Positions 62,821 to 64,000 of a stretch of DNA of 64,000 nucleotides are shown here, in pieces. Within the stretch, counting starts at the first letter, position 1. Every line of letters starts with the position of its first letter. The notes beneath the pieces were generated by a model that searched no databases, was not told where the DNA came from, and saw nothing but the letters and a program-made list of their open reading frames with translations. A program made the translations under genes and the position numbers. The DNA comes from Rallus limicola (taxonomy: Eukaryota > Chordata > Aves > Gruiformes > Rallidae): the NCBI GenBank assembly GCA_022605955.1, contig JAKCOZ010000005.1, positions 30,976,950 through 31,040,949 on the forward strand, read 5' to 3'.

Positions 62821-64000
62821 TAAATTCTTTAGACAAATTCTCACTTTCCAACTTTGAGATTAAGCATTGTTTCAGGTAACATTTAATCTAAGAAACATTT
62901 CATTTGAGTGTATAAGGTCATACTTGATACCTTATTATTACAAGTATTCTTCTAATTGCAGGGCAATTACTAAAGAAATACAGTACTTACTTTGGTTTTG
63001 CAGACACATTTCTTAGTTTCATAGTATTTCCAGGTATTCTACACAGATAATATTCATTCCCATTTTAATTGTCATAGAAGTTCTGTGGAATCCACCAGAC
63101 TGCTTTCCACTCTAAGAAATGGTATTTGTCTTCTATTGGCTGAAATGCAGTCTGAGTGTTGCTGCGTTTATTCTAAGATGGTAGATGTGCACTGAACATC
63201 TTGGGGGCAGAATTCAATTTGGTTTTGCTTTTTTTTTTTTTTTTTTTTATTGAGTTAATGTATGTATAGTTAAGTGGCCTTTCATTTGGCAAAAAGTTTT
63301 TCACTGAGTTTTCCATGTTCTTTAGATTCACTTTGGCCCTTTTCAGCTGCTGCTCGTTAGACCTGGATACATTTCTTGCCTAAATAAATGCCATGTTATC
63401 ACTACTTTAAGAGAAAATGGCCAGTGAACTAGGTTGAGTACTGGGGAGTTCAAAGCAGTGAATGAAAATGAAAAGGAAGGAAAAAACTGTTTCCAGTATG
63501 GAATTTGGCACTTAATGGTTGAACTATTGGTATTTTATTCAAAATGAATAAATGCTACACAGAGAGTTGACAGTTGAATGCTTTCAGATAGTATCTGCAT
63601 CAGTAATACAAGTTTATCCCAAAGTTTATCTAAAGCTTTTTTTCCTAAACTTTTTATTAAATTTTCAGTTAATGTAAAACTTGAGAAATTAATTGCTGGA
63701 GAGCAATTTATTTCTACTATTTTGAGTAACTATAATAAATGCGTCTTCCTTCCAAGTGCCAAACCTTTTAGAGAAATCCAAATGTGAAATATAAGACTTT
63801 TTGTTAGACCCCTGTTACTTTGTTCAATCATGGTTACACTGATTTCTTGAAATGCAAGCTGTCTTATGAAGAAGCATTCCACAAGATAAAACCTTTCTGG
63901 TTTAAGTAGGTTATGAAAGGCTTTGATTAACAACTTTTTTTTTTTTTTTTTTATTGAGTGTTGGAAAAATTCCACAGGTGCTTTAGGGTGATGGTTGGAA

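Larger units (their letters stand above)
54512..64000 (+). other. ARHGAP5: ARHGAP5 intron 3, to beyond window end
   Basis: Begins with donor GTAAGG. If not spliced, the frame would add five residues and stop at TAA 54527-54529. I searched by eye for the next exon, expected to open with a lysine-rich stretch leading into the RhoGAP domain, and found none, so the intron exceeds 9.4 kb. It is AT-rich and contains one short CR1 tail, G/T-only tracts, a 13-G run at 57128-57140, T runs at 63229-63248 and 63935-63952, and several short palindromes and direct repeats. Confidence 0.75.

Noticed and set aside
63229..63952. Two T runs (63229-63248, 63935-63952), each followed by ATTGAGT, considered as antisense poly(A) tails of paired retroposons
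   Set aside because: Shared sequence after the runs is only about seven bases and no retroposon body is recognisable, so coincidence is likely.

Overview
The window is vertebrate nuclear DNA, almost certainly from a bird and probably a galliform such as chicken or turkey. The evidence is (i) several CR1 non-LTR retrotransposons, some ending in the avian CR1 terminal octamer series (ATTCTATG/ATTCTGTG), and (ii) one very large, intron-free coding exon that I recognise as the main coding exon of ARHGAP5 (p190-B RhoGAP). No bacterial-type genes, tRNAs, rRNAs or CRISPR arrays are visible.

Layout. 1-38.69 kb is AT-rich DNA with no coding exon that I can support. It holds CR1 fragments at about 12.0-12.46 kb (-), 17.1-17.5 kb (-), 24.1-24.6 kb (+) and 33.3-34.4 kb (-), a possible very old CR1 relic near 7.1-7.7 kb, an LTR-like repeat at 4.36-4.88 kb, an exact 40-bp direct repeat (6369/8346) and a diverged ~210-bp duplication (30.27/30.95 kb). 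38.69-39.62 kb is a dense CpG island, the inferred ARHGAP5 promoter, with an inferred non-coding first exon ending at 39357. Intron 1 (39358-46641) has a long pyrimidine tract right after the island and a second CpG-rich patch at 41.56-41.91 kb carrying a strong CTCF-like core. An inferred second leader exon lies at 46642-46748. Intron 2 (46749-50612) contains a diverged CR1. The large exon runs 50613-54511, with coding from 50789. From 54512 to the window end is intron; the exons for the C-terminal RhoGAP domain must lie beyond 64 kb.

How it works together. The window contains the control region and N-terminal ~1241 residues of one signalling protein: GTPase-like domain, FF repeats, two pseudo-GTPase domains and a regulatory tail. 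The catalytic RhoGAP domain is outside. If the inferred leader exons are spliced as predicted, the 5' leader is tiled by short upstream reading frames: one stops immediately before the next one's ATG, and the last overlaps the main start codon in an ATGA arrangement. That, together with the intronic CpG/CTCF patch, is the most interesting signal I found. I did not find evidence for a wholly new gene system.
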